Assembly: GCA_018820275.1 (NCBI GenBank)
Contig: JAHJOO010000064.1
Coordinates: 1 to 58,267, forward strand
Length of the DNA: 58,267 nucleotides
DNA from: Alphaproteobacteria bacterium
Lineage (GTDB): Bacteria > Pseudomonadota > Alphaproteobacteria > Caulobacterales > Caulobacteraceae
Direction: 5' to 3'
Made by a program: the position numbers and the translations under genes
Part shown: positions 19,573-31,263 of the stretch, piece by piece
Layout of the letters: every line of letters starts with the position of its first letter
How positions within the stretch are numbered: position 1 is the stretch's first letter
Notes under the pieces: model-generated
The model's database searches: none
What the model saw: only the letters and a program-made list of their open reading frames with translations
Told to the model about the DNA's origin: nothing

Positions 19573-19692
19573 GCGGATCCTCCTCCGGTCAGCCTGGCAC
19601 GTGGAGGGCGGCGGCGCGCCCGAGTTCCCTGCCGGCCGCCATCAGCGCGCCTGATCCGTCCCCCGTGCGGCCCACAGAAAATCGGGGGTGCG

Positions 19693-19708
19693 ACACTATA
19701 TCTAGCGT
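19693..19708 (+). promoter_or_regulatory. NrdR box upstream of nrdB
   Basis: ACACTATATCTAGCGT matches the NrdR box consensus ACACWATATATWGTGT at 14 of 16 positions. NrdR is the ATP/dATP-sensing repressor of ribonucleotide reductase genes. It lies about 105-120 bases before the NrdB start, in the only AT-rich part of the 19573-19813 gap. I see no equally good second box. Confidence 0.75.
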
Positions 19709-19813
19709 TCGATGAAAATGTGATCGCAACATAGCCGCATTCCGGCTTGGCACCGCGCCGGTTCGCCCGCATGGTGAATGCCTCGTTCCGTCCCAGAATC
19801 GCCGAGTCCCCGA

Positions 19814-20866
19814 ATGAACGCGCACGTCCCGTCCTCGTCGCTCAAGGTCCCCGGCCTGCTGACCCCGTCGGCCGCCTACAAGCCGTTCCGCTATCCGTGG
19901 GCGTTCGACATGTGGAAGAAGCAGCAGCAGGTCCACTGGATGCCCGAGGAGGTGCCACTGGGCGAGGACTGCAAGGACTGGGCGGCCAATCTGAACGACG
20001 GCGAGCGCAATCTGCTGACGCAGATCTTCCGCTTCTTCACCCAGGCCGACATCGAGGTCCAGGACAACTACATGGAGCGCTACGGTCGGGTGTTCAAACC
20101 GACCGAGGTCAAGATGATGCTGGCGAGCTTCGCCAACATGGAGACCATCCACATCGCGGCCTATGCCCTGCTGCTCGAGACCATCGGCATGCCCGAGGCC
20201 GAGTTCGGCGCCTTCATGGAATACGAGGCCATGCGGGACAAGCACGACTACATGGGCCAGTTCGGGGTGGACACCGAGGCGGACATCGCCCGGACCCTGG
20301 CCATGTTCGGCGGCTTCGCCGAGGGGCTGCAGCTGTTCGCATCTTTCGCGATGCTGATGAACTTCCCCCGCCAGAACAAGATGAAGGGCATGGGCCAGAT
20401 CGTCAGCTGGTCGGTGCGCGACGAAAGCCTGCACTGCGAGGGCATCATCAAGCTGTACCATGCCTTCAACAAGGAGACCGGCGCGGTGACGAAGTCGGTG
20501 GCCGAGGACATCGTCGAGTGCTGCCGCACCGTGGTGGACATGGAGGACAAGTTCATCGACCTGGCCTTCGAACAGGGCCCGGTGAACGGCATGGTCCCCC
20601 AGGACATCAAGGACTACATCCGCTTCATCGCCGACTGGCGCCTGCGCCAGCTGCAGCTGCCGGAACTGTACGGCGGCTCGCGCGAGAACCCCCTGCCCTG
20701 GCTGCAGTCGCTGCTGAGCGGCGTCGAGCACGCCAACTTCTTCGAGGCCCGGGCGACGGAATATTCCAAGGCCGCGACGCAAGGGTCGTGGCACGGCGCC
20801 GAGGGCGTCTGGGACAGTTTCGATGCCCTGATGAAGAAACGGAAGCAAGAGCCGGCGGAGGGCTGA
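19814..20866 (+). CDS. nrdB: Class Ia ribonucleoside-diphosphate reductase, beta subunit
   Basis: A ~350-residue di-iron subunit that generates the tyrosyl radical for NrdA. The metal ligands show in order: the acidic DIEVQD, METIH, and RDESLHCEG; the radical Tyr follows in ETIHIAAY (His+4, the spacing of E. coli Tyr122), so this is a Tyr-radical class Ia/b-type enzyme rather than the Phe-bearing class Ic. I give MNAHVPSSS (19814) as the start; an ATG at 19778 in the same frame would add 12 residues and neither has a strong ribosome site. Confidence 0.93.
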   Translation: MNAHVPSSSLKVPGLLTPSAAYKPFRYPWAFDMWKKQQQVHWMPEEVPLGEDCKDWAANLNDGERNLLTQIFRFFTQADIEVQDNYMERYGRVFKPTEVKMMLASFANMETIHIAAYALLLETIGMPEAEFGAFMEYEAMRDKHDYMGQFGVDTEADIARTLAMFGGFAEGLQLFASFAMLMNFPRQNKMKGMGQIVSWSVRDESLHCEGIIKLYHAFNKETGAVTKSVAEDIVECCRTVVDMEDKFIDLAFEQGPVNGMVPQDIKDYIRFIADWRLRQLQLPELYGGSRENPLPWLQSLLSGVEHANFFEARATEYSKAATQGSWHGAEGVWDSFDALMKKRKQEPAEG

Positions 20867-21192
20867 GTCAGCTGGCCACGAACCCGGAATCTCACGGAGA
20901 AGACGGCGCGTCTCCTGCTGTTGATGACGCAGCGGAACAGCCCTCCTCCTTGTCCAGGCTGGCCGGGGGCACGGAGACCGCTCGTCAGAAAGCCGTCCGG
21001 TGGGCCGCGTCCATCGTGATCGGATGCGCAGTGGCCGGCATACTGATCTCATATCTGGGCGCTCGATACTCGCCGACGAACGAGATTCGCATCTGGCTCG
21101 CGGTCGGCGGAATGGCCTTTTCCGCGTCGGTGTTCGTCTGGGGCCGATACGTCTTTTCTGTCGCGCGTCGGTTGACGCCGAACGGGGATTGA
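20863..21192 (+). CDS. Small two-helix membrane protein, start uncertain
   Basis: An open frame directly after nrdB encodes a hydrophilic N-terminus (SQLATNPESHGEDGASPAVDD) followed by two membrane segments (WAASIVIGCAVAGILISYLG and IWLAVGGMAFSASVFVWG) and a basic tail. I do not recognise it. No ATG suits it: candidates are a CTG at 20863 overlapping the nrdB stop, or a TTG at 20950 that keeps both helices. The region is less GC-rich than its neighbours. Two predicted helices in one frame argue for a real gene, but the start needs evidence. Confidence 0.45.
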   Translation: MSQLATNPESHGEDGASPAVDDAAEQPSSLSRLAGGTETARQKAVRWAASIVIGCAVAGILISYLGARYSPTNEIRIWLAVGGMAFSASVFVWGRYVFSVARRLTPNGD

Positions 21193-21309
21193 GCGGCCGC
21201 ATCCCCTCCCGGTCCGTCGCCGTGGATCAAGCCTCCTTCGCGGCGAACGAAGGTGTTCCTTCGGTCCCGTGACCTCCCACTGCGCCCTGTTTGTGGAGAG
21301 GAGATGAGC

Positions 21310-22866
21310 TCACGTCCCCGGCTGGACATAGGGGATACGGGCGAAGAAGGCGCGTTCGTCGCCGCGGGGGTCGTCCTGCATCCGCGGCGGCAGGTCGAGG
21401 ATCAGCGTCTCGCGCCGGTCCAGCGAATACGGCGTCCACGGCGGCAGGCCGGGACCGTCCGGCGAGCCCGTGCGGGCATGGCGGACCAGCAGGTCGCTCA
21501 TCAGGTCGGCCATGGCCTGCGCCTGCGGCCCGATCGCGCCCGAGCCCGGTGCCGAGAGGGTGTCGAACATCAGGGGGATGTCGCTGGTGTGATAGGCGCC
21601 AGTGCGTCCCGACGGCATCCGCGCGGGCCAGTCCAGCTGATAGACCCGGGCCGGCGCCCCCTGCGCCGCCCGCGCCTCGGCCTCGATCACCGCGGCGCGC
21701 CAGCTACGGCCCGCCGTGGTGGCGCGGATCAGGACCTCGTCGGGGGTCAGGGCGGGGTGGTTTTCGCGGTACCAGGCCACCACCGCCTCGGGGGCCACGT
21801 CCAGCCGCATCTGGGCCGGGGTCAGGCGCGACGGCAGGACGTCCCACGTCAGGCCCTGATTGGCCGGATCGTTCCCCAGGAAGGCCAGGGTCTCCTCGCG
21901 CGTATTGCCGAGGATCATCGGGATGTGCGCCGACTGCGCCGGGGCGTCGGGCCAGAACGGGTGCCGCGGCAGGCTGAGGCCGTCCATCACCGGCCCGAAA
22001 TAGAGCGCGCCGCCGAGGATCGGATCGGTCGCGCCGGCCGCCTCGATCAGGCGTTCGACGGGCAGGGTCCGCGCCTCGGCCGCGCGGTCGGGGCTCAGGC
22101 CCAGGGCGTCGAGCCAGACCCCGGCGCGGCGGGTGGCGTTGAGCGGGCCCGAGGCCGTCACCTGCTGGCCGCTCATGGTCAGGACGCGGTGGAACAGGCT
22201 GGCGGCCGCGGGGGTGGCCATCAGGGTGGCGATCTTGGCCCCGCCGCCCGACTGGCCGAAGACGGTGACGCGGTCCGGGTCGCCGCCGAAGCGCGCGGCG
22301 TGGGTCCGCACCCACTCCAGCGCCAGGACCAGATCCAGCTGGCCCAGATTGCCCGTATGCCGGAAGCCGGGGGCCAGCCGGTCCAGATAGGCGTAGCCCA
22401 GCGGGCCGAGGCGGTGGTTCAGCGTGACCACGACCACGTCGCCCCGGGCCGACAGCCGGGTTCCGTCCGTGAGCGGACTGGACCCCGAACCGGTCGCATA
22501 GGCGCCGCCGTGGACATAGACCAGCACCGGGCGACGGGCGGCGTCGACGCCCGGCGTCCAGACGTTGAGGCGCAGGCAGTCCTCGGACTGGTCGGGCTCG
22601 GATCCCCGCTGCGGACTGGCCGGGCCATACCGGTCGGCCGTGAAGGGCGCGCGCCACGCCGGTGGCGGGCCCGGGAGGTCGAACCGGGCCGCGGCGCCGT
22701 AGGGAATGCCGAGGAAGGTGGCGATGCCGTCGCGGAGGAGGCCCCGAACCGGCCCGTGGGCGGTGCGGACCTGCGGATCGCCCGATCCGGCCCGGGCGAC
22801 GCCGGCCCACGGCAGGGCGGCGGCGGCCAGCCCCAGACCCCGGCGGGTCAGATGCCCGCGTACCAC
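21310..22866 (-). CDS. Exported type B carboxylesterase
   Basis: A 518-residue carboxylesterase of the para-nitrobenzyl esterase family. The signal begins with TRRGLGLAAAALPWAG, a Tat-like twin-arginine stretch ending ARAG. Visible motifs are EDCLRLNVW, the oxyanion hole HGGAY, the nucleophile elbow FGQSGGG and a late catalytic His in AYHTSD. The GTG at 22866 lies 19 bases inside the upstream molybdopterin gene, so translation is likely coupled. It would hydrolyse esters in the periplasm. Its link to the two redox genes upstream is unclear. Confidence 0.9.
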   Translation of the reverse strand: MVRGHLTRRGLGLAAAALPWAGVARAGSGDPQVRTAHGPVRGLLRDGIATFLGIPYGAAARFDLPGPPPAWRAPFTADRYGPASPQRGSEPDQSEDCLRLNVWTPGVDAARRPVLVYVHGGAYATGSGSSPLTDGTRLSARGDVVVVTLNHRLGPLGYAYLDRLAPGFRHTGNLGQLDLVLALEWVRTHAARFGGDPDRVTVFGQSGGGAKIATLMATPAAASLFHRVLTMSGQQVTASGPLNATRRAGVWLDALGLSPDRAAEARTLPVERLIEAAGATDPILGGALYFGPVMDGLSLPRHPFWPDAPAQSAHIPMILGNTREETLAFLGNDPANQGLTWDVLPSRLTPAQMRLDVAPEAVVAWYRENHPALTPDEVLIRATTAGRSWRAAVIEAEARAAQGAPARVYQLDWPARMPSGRTGAYHTSDIPLMFDTLSAPGSGAIGPQAQAMADLMSDLLVRHARTGSPDGPGLPPWTPYSLDRRETLILDLPPRMQDDPRGDERAFFARIPYVQPGT

Positions 22867-23603
22867 TCGTAGCCCCGGTCTTCCCAGTAGCCGCCCTTGC
22901 CCTTGCCGATGTGGGCGAAGCTTTCGACCGCCTCGATCCGCTTGATGTATTTGGCCATCTTGTAGCCCAACTGGCGCTCGGCCCGCAGGCGGATGGGCGC
23001 GCCGTGCTTGATGGGCAGGGGCTGGTCGTTCATCTCGTAGGCCAGCAGGGTCTGGGCGTGGAAGGCGTCCACGAGGTCGATCGAGGTGTAGTAGCGCTCG
23101 CCGTCCTCGCGCTGATCCAGGGCGTCGAAGCAGTAGAACATGATGTATTTCGCGTTCGGCTTCAGCCCGGCCTCGTTGAGGATCGCCGACAGGCGCGCGC
23201 CCTTCCACTTGCCGATCGAGGTCCAGCCCTCGACGCAGTCGTGCTTGGTGATCTGGGTCCGCGAGGGCCGGCGCTTGATGTCCGCCATCGACAGCGACAG
23301 CGGCCGGTCCACGAGGCCGTCGACGATCAGGCGGTAGTCGCGGAAGCCGTTGGCGCGCAGGGCCCGGTACTCGCGGTCCGCCGGGTCGAGCGAGCCGTTG
23401 GCCTTGAAGTCCTTGGAGATCTCCCGCTCGGTGTACTCGGGTGCCAGGGCCGTGCGCGGGATCACCGCGCGCTGGGCCCCGCGGGTCAGGCCCTCGGCCT
23501 TCTTGACCGTGCAGGTGGCGGCCGGGTTGCGGACGAGGGCGTCGCATCCCGACAGGGCCGCAGCCCCGCCGAGGATCAACAGGCGGCGATCAGGCCGGAT
23601 CAT
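22848..23603 (-). CDS. Molybdopterin-dependent oxidoreductase, sulfite oxidase fold
   Basis: A 251-residue exported protein of the sulfite oxidase/YedY fold. The Mo-coordinating cysteine is Cys123 in HDCVEGW, followed by the cofactor-binding stretch PIRLRAERQLGYKMAKYIKR. The N-terminus has RRLLILGGAAALSGC, which combines a twin-arginine-like start with a lipobox, so it is probably exported folded with its cofactor and lipid-anchored. It overlaps the cytochrome b gene by 14 bases; that membrane protein is the likely electron partner, as in MsrP/MsrQ-type systems. Confidence 0.88.
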   Translation of the reverse strand: MIRPDRRLLILGGAAALSGCDALVRNPAATCTVKKAEGLTRGAQRAVIPRTALAPEYTEREISKDFKANGSLDPADREYRALRANGFRDYRLIVDGLVDRPLSLSMADIKRRPSRTQITKHDCVEGWTSIGKWKGARLSAILNEAGLKPNAKYIMFYCFDALDQREDGERYYTSIDLVDAFHAQTLLAYEMNDQPLPIKHGAPIRLRAERQLGYKMAKYIKRIEAVESFAHIGKGKGGYWEDRGYEWYAGI

Positions 23604-24342
23604 CGGGTGTCTCTCCGGGTTCGGTGCGGATCACGTACCAGCCGGTGACCATGGCCCGCAGATTGTTCAGGGGCCCGGACAGGAACACCAGCAGCACGTG
23701 GACGACGGTGAAGGCGACCAGACCCATGGCCGCGAGGAAATGCAGGGTCCGCGCCGACTGGCGGCCGCCGAACAGCTGCAGCAGCTCCGGCAGGACGGCG
23801 TTCATGCCCGGCGACATGGCCAGTCCGGTCCCCAGCATCAGGGGCAGGAGAAGGAACAGCACGACCAGATAGGTCAGCTTCTGGATCACATTGTAGCTGC
23901 GCGCCGCCTCGCCTTCGGGGAAGTGCAGCCGGGCGTGCTCGACGATGCTCTCCGGGATGTGGCGCAACTCCTCGGCCGAGGGCTCCATCAGCCGCCGGAT
24001 CCGCCCGGAGATCAGCGCATACGCCAAGTAGATCAGCCCATTGATGACGAAGATCCAGGCGAGGAAGAAGTGCCAGTTCCGCCCGATCGCCAGATCGCGC
24101 CAGCTGGGCAGGGTCATCCAGCCCGGAATGTCCGGAAAGCTGAGCCAGGGATCGTCGAAGGTGGACGCCAGACCCCAGTAGAGGTGCGGGTGGGCCCTGA
24201 GGATCTGCAGCCCGGTCATCAGCAGCAGCACCAGGCAGACGACGTTGACCCAGTGCGTCAGCCGCACGGGCCACGGATGCCGCCAGGTGGCGATGCGGCC
24301 GTCGGTCAGGGGGCGGTCGGGCCGGGTCATGTCTGGCAACAT
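23590..24342 (-). CDS. Cytochrome b561-type membrane haem protein
   Basis: A 250-residue inner-membrane protein with four main hydrophobic helices and the histidines expected of a di-haem cytochrome b (RLTHWVNVV, NWHFFLAWIF, TLHFLAAMG and VVHVLLVFL). It belongs to the b561-like group that transfers electrons to periplasmic oxidoreductases. It is the first gene of a three-gene operon with the molybdopterin enzyme and the esterase. The start is either ATG 24342 or ATG 24330; neither has a clear ribosome site. Confidence 0.88.
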   Translation of the reverse strand: MLPDMTRPDRPLTDGRIATWRHPWPVRLTHWVNVVCLVLLLMTGLQILRAHPHLYWGLASTFDDPWLSFPDIPGWMTLPSWRDLAIGRNWHFFLAWIFVINGLIYLAYALISGRIRRLMEPSAEELRHIPESIVEHARLHFPEGEAARSYNVIQKLTYLVVLFLLLPLMLGTGLAMSPGMNAVLPELLQLFGGRQSARTLHFLAAMGLVAFTVVHVLLVFLSGPLNNLRAMVTGWYVIRTEPGETPDDPA

Positions 24343-24397
24343 GACAGGGGAATACGGCCAAGCCTAGCGTCCGGTTACAGCCGCGCCGCCGTTTCGC

Positions 24398-25279
24398 TCA
24401 GAGCAGGTCCGCGATGGCGGCGCGCGCCGCCTCGCCGAGGTCGGGCCGCTTCAACGCCAGGGCGACGTTGGCGCGCAACAGGCCGATCTTGTCGCCGCAG
24501 TCGTGGGTGATCCCGTCGTACTTGACCGCGGTGAAGCCCTGGTCGCGCATCAGCCGGGCCATGCCGTCGGTCAGCTGGATCTCGCCGCCCGCCCCGCGCT
24601 CCTGGGTGGCCAGGATGTCGAAGATCTCGGGCTGGAGGATGTAGCGGCCCGAAATGGACAGGGTGGAGGGCGCCTCTCCGCGCGGGGGCTTCTCGACCAT
24701 GCCCTTCATGCGGATGCGGACGCCCGACGCGTCGCCGTCCGGGTCGATGATGCCGTATTTGTGGGTCTCGGTCTCGGGCACCTGTTCGACGCCGATGACG
24801 TTGCCGCCCAGTTCCGCATAGACGTCGGCCAGCTGCTTCAGGGCGCCCGGCTGCGAATCCACGATGACGTCGGGCAGGATGACGGCGAAGGGCTCGTCGC
24901 CGATGATGTCGCGCGCGCACCAGACGGCGTGGCCGAGGCCCTTGGGCTGCATCTGGCGGGTGAAGCTCATCTCGCCGGCCACGGCCAGTTCGGCGTTCAT
25001 CATTTCCAGGATGTCGGTCTTGCCCTTGGCCTCCAGCTGGGCCTCCAGCTCGATCTGGTGGTCGAAATAGTCCTCGATGGCCTGCTTGGCGCGACCCGTG
25101 ACGAAGACGATGTGCTCGATCCCGGCCTCGCGCGCCTCCTCGACGATGTAGGACAGGATCGGCCGGTCGACGACGTTGAGGAGTTCCTTGGGCGTCGTCT
25201 TGGTGCCGGGCAGCACGCGGGTGCCCAGACCGGCGACGGGAAGCACGGCCTTGCGCAGACGACGGGGGGCGGCGGTCAT
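24398..25279 (-). CDS. galU: UTP-glucose-1-phosphate uridylyltransferase
   Basis: A 293-residue enzyme making UDP-glucose from UTP and glucose-1-phosphate for polysaccharide synthesis. It has the nucleotidyltransferase signature AVLPVAGLGTRVLPGTKTTPKE (family usually LPATK; here LPGTK), the metal/substrate region FAVILPDVI, and VEKPP. Length fits bacterial GalU. The ATG at 25279 follows AGGATTCGCC. It runs in the same direction as, and 54 bases after, glmS, so the two could be co-transcribed. Confidence 0.93.
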   Translation of the reverse strand: MTAAPRRLRKAVLPVAGLGTRVLPGTKTTPKELLNVVDRPILSYIVEEAREAGIEHIVFVTGRAKQAIEDYFDHQIELEAQLEAKGKTDILEMMNAELAVAGEMSFTRQMQPKGLGHAVWCARDIIGDEPFAVILPDVIVDSQPGALKQLADVYAELGGNVIGVEQVPETETHKYGIIDPDGDASGVRIRMKGMVEKPPRGEAPSTLSISGRYILQPEIFDILATQERGAGGEIQLTDGMARLMRDQGFTAVKYDGITHDCGDKIGLLRANVALALKRPDLGEAARAAIADLL

Positions 25280-25333
25280 GGCGAATCCTGAACGGTGAAG
25301 GTCGCACCCTAACGCATCAGACGACCGGGGCGA

Positions 25334-27148
<1,815 letters not shown>

Positions 27149-27318
27149 GGATGGTCGCCTCAGTGTTTGGCCGGGGGCCGACTTTGCGCCGCCGCGCGTT
27201 GGGGCCATAAGCCTTCACGATACGGAAGCGTCTCGCCGTTAGGGGATGCTTGGACTCGTGACGACTGAAAAGTCATTACGCAAGATTTCTCCGCTGCGGA
27301 GCGGATGGGAGGAAGCCC

Positions 27319-28671
27319 TTGGGCGACAGGCGATATTTCGGCACCGACGGCATCCGCGGCCGGGCCAACAGCCATCCGATGACGCCGGAGGTGGCCCTGC
27401 GCGTCGGCCTGGCGGCGGGTCGCCTGTTCATGTCGTCCGACGACCGCCGCCACCTGGTGGTGATCGGCAAGGACACGCGGCTGTCCGGCTACATGATCGA
27501 GCCGGCGCTGGTGGCCGGATTCACGTCCGCGGGCATGGATGTGCGCCTGTTCGGCCCTCTGCCGACGCCGGGCGTGGCGATGATGACCCGCTCCATGCGG
27601 GCCGACATCGGCGTGATGATCTCGGCCAGCCACAACAACTACGCCGACAACGGAATCAAGCTGTTCGGACCCGACGGCTACAAGCTGTCGGACGACGTCG
27701 AGCTGAAGATCGAGTCGATGATGGACGCGGCGCTGGGCGAGGGCCTGGCCCCGCCGGACAAGCTGGGCCGGGTCAAGCGCATCGACGACGCCCAGGCCCG
27801 CTACGTCGAGATCGCCAAGGCCAGCTTTCCCAAGGCGCTGAACCTCAGTGGACTGAGGATCGTCATCGATTGCGCCAACGGCGCCGCCTACAACGTGGCC
27901 CCCACGGCCCTGTACGAGCTCGGGGCGGAGGTCTTCCCGATCGGCGTCGATCCCAACGGGCTCAACATCAACGCCGAGTGCGGATCGACCCATCCCGACC
28001 TGCTGGCCGAGACCGTCCGCCTGCACCGCGCCGACATCGGCATCGCCCTGGACGGCGACGCCGACCGGGTCATCATCTGCGACGAGAAGGGCCAGGTCGT
28101 CGACGGCGACCAGATCATGGCGCTGGTGGCGCTGGACTGGGCCCAGCGCGGCCTGCTGGTCGGCGGCGGCGTGGTCGCCACGGTCATGTCCAACCTGGGG
28201 CTGGAGCGGGCGCTGGCCGCGGCGGGGCTGACGCTGGAGCGGACCCGGGTCGGCGACCGCTACGTCATGGAGCGGATGCGCGAGGGCGGCTTCAACGTCG
28301 GCGGCGAACAGTCGGGCCACATCATCCTGCACGACCACGCCACCACCGGGGACGGCCTGATGAGCGCGCTGCAGGTGCTGGCCGTGCTGGTCGCCTCGGG
28401 CCGCAGGATGAGCGACCTGGCGCGCCAGTTCGACCCGGTACCGCAGAAGCTGGTCAACGTCCGATATGCCACCGGCAAGCCGCTGGAGGACGCGAAGGTC
28501 AAGGCCGCCATGGCCGAGGCCGACGCGACCCTGACCGCCGCCGGCGGGCGCCTGCTGGTCCGTCCGTCGGGCACCGAGAAGCTGATCCGCGTCATGGCCG
28601 AGGGCGACGACGAGGGCCTGGTGAAGACCATGGTCGACCAGGTCGCCGCCGCGGTGAAGGCGGCGGGCTAG
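27319..28671 (+). CDS. glmM: Phosphoglucosamine mutase
   Basis: A 450-residue cytoplasmic mutase converting glucosamine-6-phosphate to glucosamine-1-phosphate, the step after GlmS. The phosphoserine is Ser104 in [14 protein letters not shown], the metal loop is DGDADR, the sugar loop GEQSGH, and the C-terminal phosphate clamp is [11 protein letters not shown]. The TTG start at 27319 is supported by GGGAGGAA four bases upstream. Its stop shares CTAG (28668-28671) with the stop of the convergent flavoprotein gene. Confidence 0.97.
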   Translation: MGDRRYFGTDGIRGRANSHPMTPEVALRVGLAAGRLFMSSDDRRHLVVIGKDTRLSGYMIEPALVAGFTSAGMDVRLFGPLPTPGVAMMTRSMRADIGVMISASHNNYADNGIKLFGPDGYKLSDDVELKIESMMDAALGEGLAPPDKLGRVKRIDDAQARYVEIAKASFPKALNLSGLRIVIDCANGAAYNVAPTALYELGAEVFPIGVDPNGLNINAECGSTHPDLLAETVRLHRADIGIALDGDADRVIICDEKGQVVDGDQIMALVALDWAQRGLLVGGGVVATVMSNLGLERALAAAGLTLERTRVGDRYVMERMREGGFNVGGEQSGHIILHDHATTGDGLMSALQVLAVLVASGRRMSDLARQFDPVPQKLVNVRYATGKPLEDAKVKAAMAEADATLTAAGGRLLVRPSGTEKLIRVMAEGDDEGLVKTMVDQVAAAVKAAG

Positions 28672-29981
28672 GGCAGGGCCGCCACGACGTCCTCGATCCG
28701 CCTGCGGATGTCCGGCACGGCGATCGACTCCCAGAAGACGGCGCGGGCCGGGGGCCCGAGGACGAACAGGACCGGATCGGGCGCGCCGTCGGCGCCGACG
28801 ACGCGGCCGGCGTCGTCGAGGTCGAGACCCACGCCCAGCGGCTCCAGCCGCGCCCGGCCCGACGCCAGCAGGGGCGCGGTCAGGGGATCGCGCGTCGGGT
28901 CGTGACCCGGGCCGGAGCAGTCGATCACCCGATCCACGACCAGGTCGCGCGGGGTGGTCGCGCGCGGCGGCAGGCAGGCGACGACGACCCCGTCGCGGTC
29001 GATCGCGTCGGGGCCGACGGCCCTGACCCCCGTGACGCGCGCCGCCGAGACGGTCAGCCGGCCGTCCGCGATCATCCGGTCGATCCGGGCAGCGACGCCG
29101 GGCGCGATGCGGTGGCGGTGCACGTCCCACCAGGGCCGCAGATGGCGGAACAGCCGCGAGCGCGTCGACGCGTCGGTCGCGCGCCAGAGGTCGCCGGTGA
29201 CGGGCCGCAGCCCCTCCATGACGCCGCGCCAGTCGTGGTCGCGGGCCAGCCGGCGCCCGGCCCCCAGACGTCGCGCCGCGGGTCCGTCCAGCATCTCCGG
29301 CGTCGGCGTCACGGCCGCGTCCGGGGTCTCGCCATGGGCCCGCGGAAGCAGCCCGCGCAGCGAGAACGCCTGCATCTTGCCCGCCCACCCCCGGGCCTCC
29401 AGCGCGAGGGCCACATCGACCATGGTCAATCCCGTGCCGATGACGGCGAGGGTCTCCCCGGGTCCGACCGCCGCGAGCGCCCCCGGCGCCCAGGGATCGC
29501 GGATCACCCGCGCCAGCGGTTCGCCCGCCGTCTTCGGTGCCGGATTGCCGGTGGCCAGCACCACCGACCGGCCCGCGAGGCGGCGGCCGTCGTCCAGCCG
29601 CACGTCCGTGCCGTCGATCGCGGCGACGCGGGCGTGCACCTTTTTGATCAGGCCGGGGTGCGCCGCCTCGACCGCGGCCAGCCGGTCCTGCACGTAACGT
29701 CCGTAGAGGCCGCGCGGGGCGAACGCCTGCGGGTCCGCCTGCGCCGGCGCACGGGCCCGCAGCCAGGTCACGAAGTCGTCCGGCCGCCCCTCGACCGCGC
29801 TCATGCGCGCGGCGCGCACGTTCAGCAGATGGCCGTCGAAGTCGGTGGAATAGGCCACGCCGCGTCCGAAGCGCCCGGTCGCGTCGATCAGGACGGAGGC
29901 CCGTCCGCGCTCGGCCAGCCGCGCCGCCAGCATGGCACCGGAGAAGCCTCCGCCGACGATCAGGATGGGCACCGCAGTCAC
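28668..29981 (-). CDS. FAD/NAD(P)-binding protein (COG4529-like)
   Basis: A 437-residue flavoprotein with an N-terminal FAD motif [21 protein letters not shown], an early GRGVAYST typical of the COG4529 group, and a second dinucleotide motif [16 protein letters not shown] near the middle. The function of this group is not established. The GTG at 29981 is chosen because GGAG lies about six bases upstream; the frame stays open to 30110. It is divergent from a serine hydrolase and convergent with glmM, overlapping it by four bases. Confidence 0.8.
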   Translation of the reverse strand: MTAVPILIVGGGFSGAMLAARLAERGRASVLIDATGRFGRGVAYSTDFDGHLLNVRAARMSAVEGRPDDFVTWLRARAPAQADPQAFAPRGLYGRYVQDRLAAVEAAHPGLIKKVHARVAAIDGTDVRLDDGRRLAGRSVVLATGNPAPKTAGEPLARVIRDPWAPGALAAVGPGETLAVIGTGLTMVDVALALEARGWAGKMQAFSLRGLLPRAHGETPDAAVTPTPEMLDGPAARRLGAGRRLARDHDWRGVMEGLRPVTGDLWRATDASTRSRLFRHLRPWWDVHRHRIAPGVAARIDRMIADGRLTVSAARVTGVRAVGPDAIDRDGVVVACLPPRATTPRDLVVDRVIDCSGPGHDPTRDPLTAPLLASGRARLEPLGVGLDLDDAGRVVGADGAPDPVLFVLGPPARAVFWESIAVPDIRRRIEDVVAALP

Positions 29982-30144
29982 CGGGACTCCATGGACGGCG
30001 GAGGCGCGCCGGTCAAAGGGGTCAGACCTCCTGGTTGAAGACCCCGACCGGAGGCGTGCAGCATGCCGCAGGGCTTCAAGGCCCGGCGCGGGGGACAAAC
30101 GCCCGGCCACCGGCTAACGTCGGTCGGTAGATCAGGAGCCCGCC

Positions 30145-31215
30145 ATGCGCACCCTTCTTCTCGCCGCGCTGGCCGCGCTGTGTCTCCCGGTCCCGGCGGC
30201 GCGGGCCGTGCCGCCGTCGATCCCGGCGATCGCGGAGCGGCTGCAGGCGGTGCCCGGCGGCTTCTCCGGCATCGTCGGGGCCCGCCGCGGCGGGAACGCG
30301 GCGCACTATTCGTGGAGCGGTCGGGGCGGCGAGCGGCCGTGGCGTCCGGTCCGCTGGGCCTCGGTGACCAAGTCCGTGACGGCGGTTCTGGTGCTGCAGG
30401 AGGTCGACGCCGGGCGTCTGTCCCTCGACGCGCCCGTGTCCCGATACCTGCCGGGCTGGCCGGTCAACGGCGACGCCACCCTGCGGCAACTGCTGATGCA
30501 CACCTCCGGACTGGCCGACCTGAACGCCTCGCCCGACACGGACGGCGACGGCATGCCGGATTTCCATCAGACCGGCGGCGACTGGCGGACGTTCTGCGCC
30601 GCCCCTCCCCGGGCGGCCGTCGGCGCGGGCTTCACCTACAACAACTGCGACTACCTGCTGCTGGGCGCCGTGCTGGAGTCGGTCACGGGGCAAGGCTGGG
30701 CCGAGCTGGTCCGGACCCGGATCAAGGAGCCCCTGGGGCTCGTGTCGCTGGAACCGGCGACCGGCGGTCCCCGATCGGAAGCGTTCGACGGAGTCGCGCC
30801 GGAGCCCCCGGTCGACGTCTCGACCTACGGACCGGCCGGCGACCTGTACGGCGGGGTCGAGGCTCTGCTGGCCTTCGATCAGGCCCTCATGGACGGGCGT
30901 CTGATCTCTGCGGGCGCCCGCGCCGAGATGTGGAAGGCGGGGCCGGAGACCGGATACGGTGGCCTGTCGGTCTGGGTCTACGAGGTCGCCCTGCCCGGCT
31001 GCGGGATCACGACGCGCGTCGTCGAGCGGCAGGGCGGGATCGGCGGCGTGCAGGTGCGAAACTTCCTGATGCCCGAGCTGGACGCCGCCCTCGTGATCTG
31101 GACCGACGACGCCGCCCTCGACCTCGGCGAGACGTGGACGGGGTCGGGGCTGGGCATTGATCTGCTGGCCGCGCTCGCCTGCGGCGAGGGTCGCGGGTCC
31201 CGCCCCGCGGCTTGA
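30145..31215 (+). CDS. Exported serine hydrolase, beta-lactamase family
   Basis: A 356-residue exported protein with signal peptide MRTLLLAALAALCLPVPAARA. It carries SVTK (SxxK) near residue 73, HTSGLADL, and YNNCDY (YxN) near residue 168. The third KTG/HxG motif is not obvious, with YGGLSVWVYE in the region where it would be expected. AGGAG lies before the ATG. It is probably an esterase or D-amino acid peptidase-like enzyme. gpmA follows 48 bases downstream and may be co-transcribed. Confidence 0.83.
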   Translation: MRTLLLAALAALCLPVPAARAVPPSIPAIAERLQAVPGGFSGIVGARRGGNAAHYSWSGRGGERPWRPVRWASVTKSVTAVLVLQEVDAGRLSLDAPVSRYLPGWPVNGDATLRQLLMHTSGLADLNASPDTDGDGMPDFHQTGGDWRTFCAAPPRAAVGAGFTYNNCDYLLLGAVLESVTGQGWAELVRTRIKEPLGLVSLEPATGGPRSEAFDGVAPEPPVDVSTYGPAGDLYGGVEALLAFDQALMDGRLISAGARAEMWKAGPETGYGGLSVWVYEVALPGCGITTRVVERQGGIGGVQVRNFLMPELDAALVIWTDDAALDLGETWTGSGLGIDLLAALACGEGRGSRPAA

Positions 31216-31263
31216 CCCGGCGGGACCCGGGTCCTACCCCGGCGCGACTGAACGGAGACGCCC

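Noticed and set aside
27149..27318. glmS ribozyme or riboswitch in the glmS-glmM gap
   Set aside because: I find none of the conserved ribozyme core; the gap only holds promoters and the glmM ribosome site.
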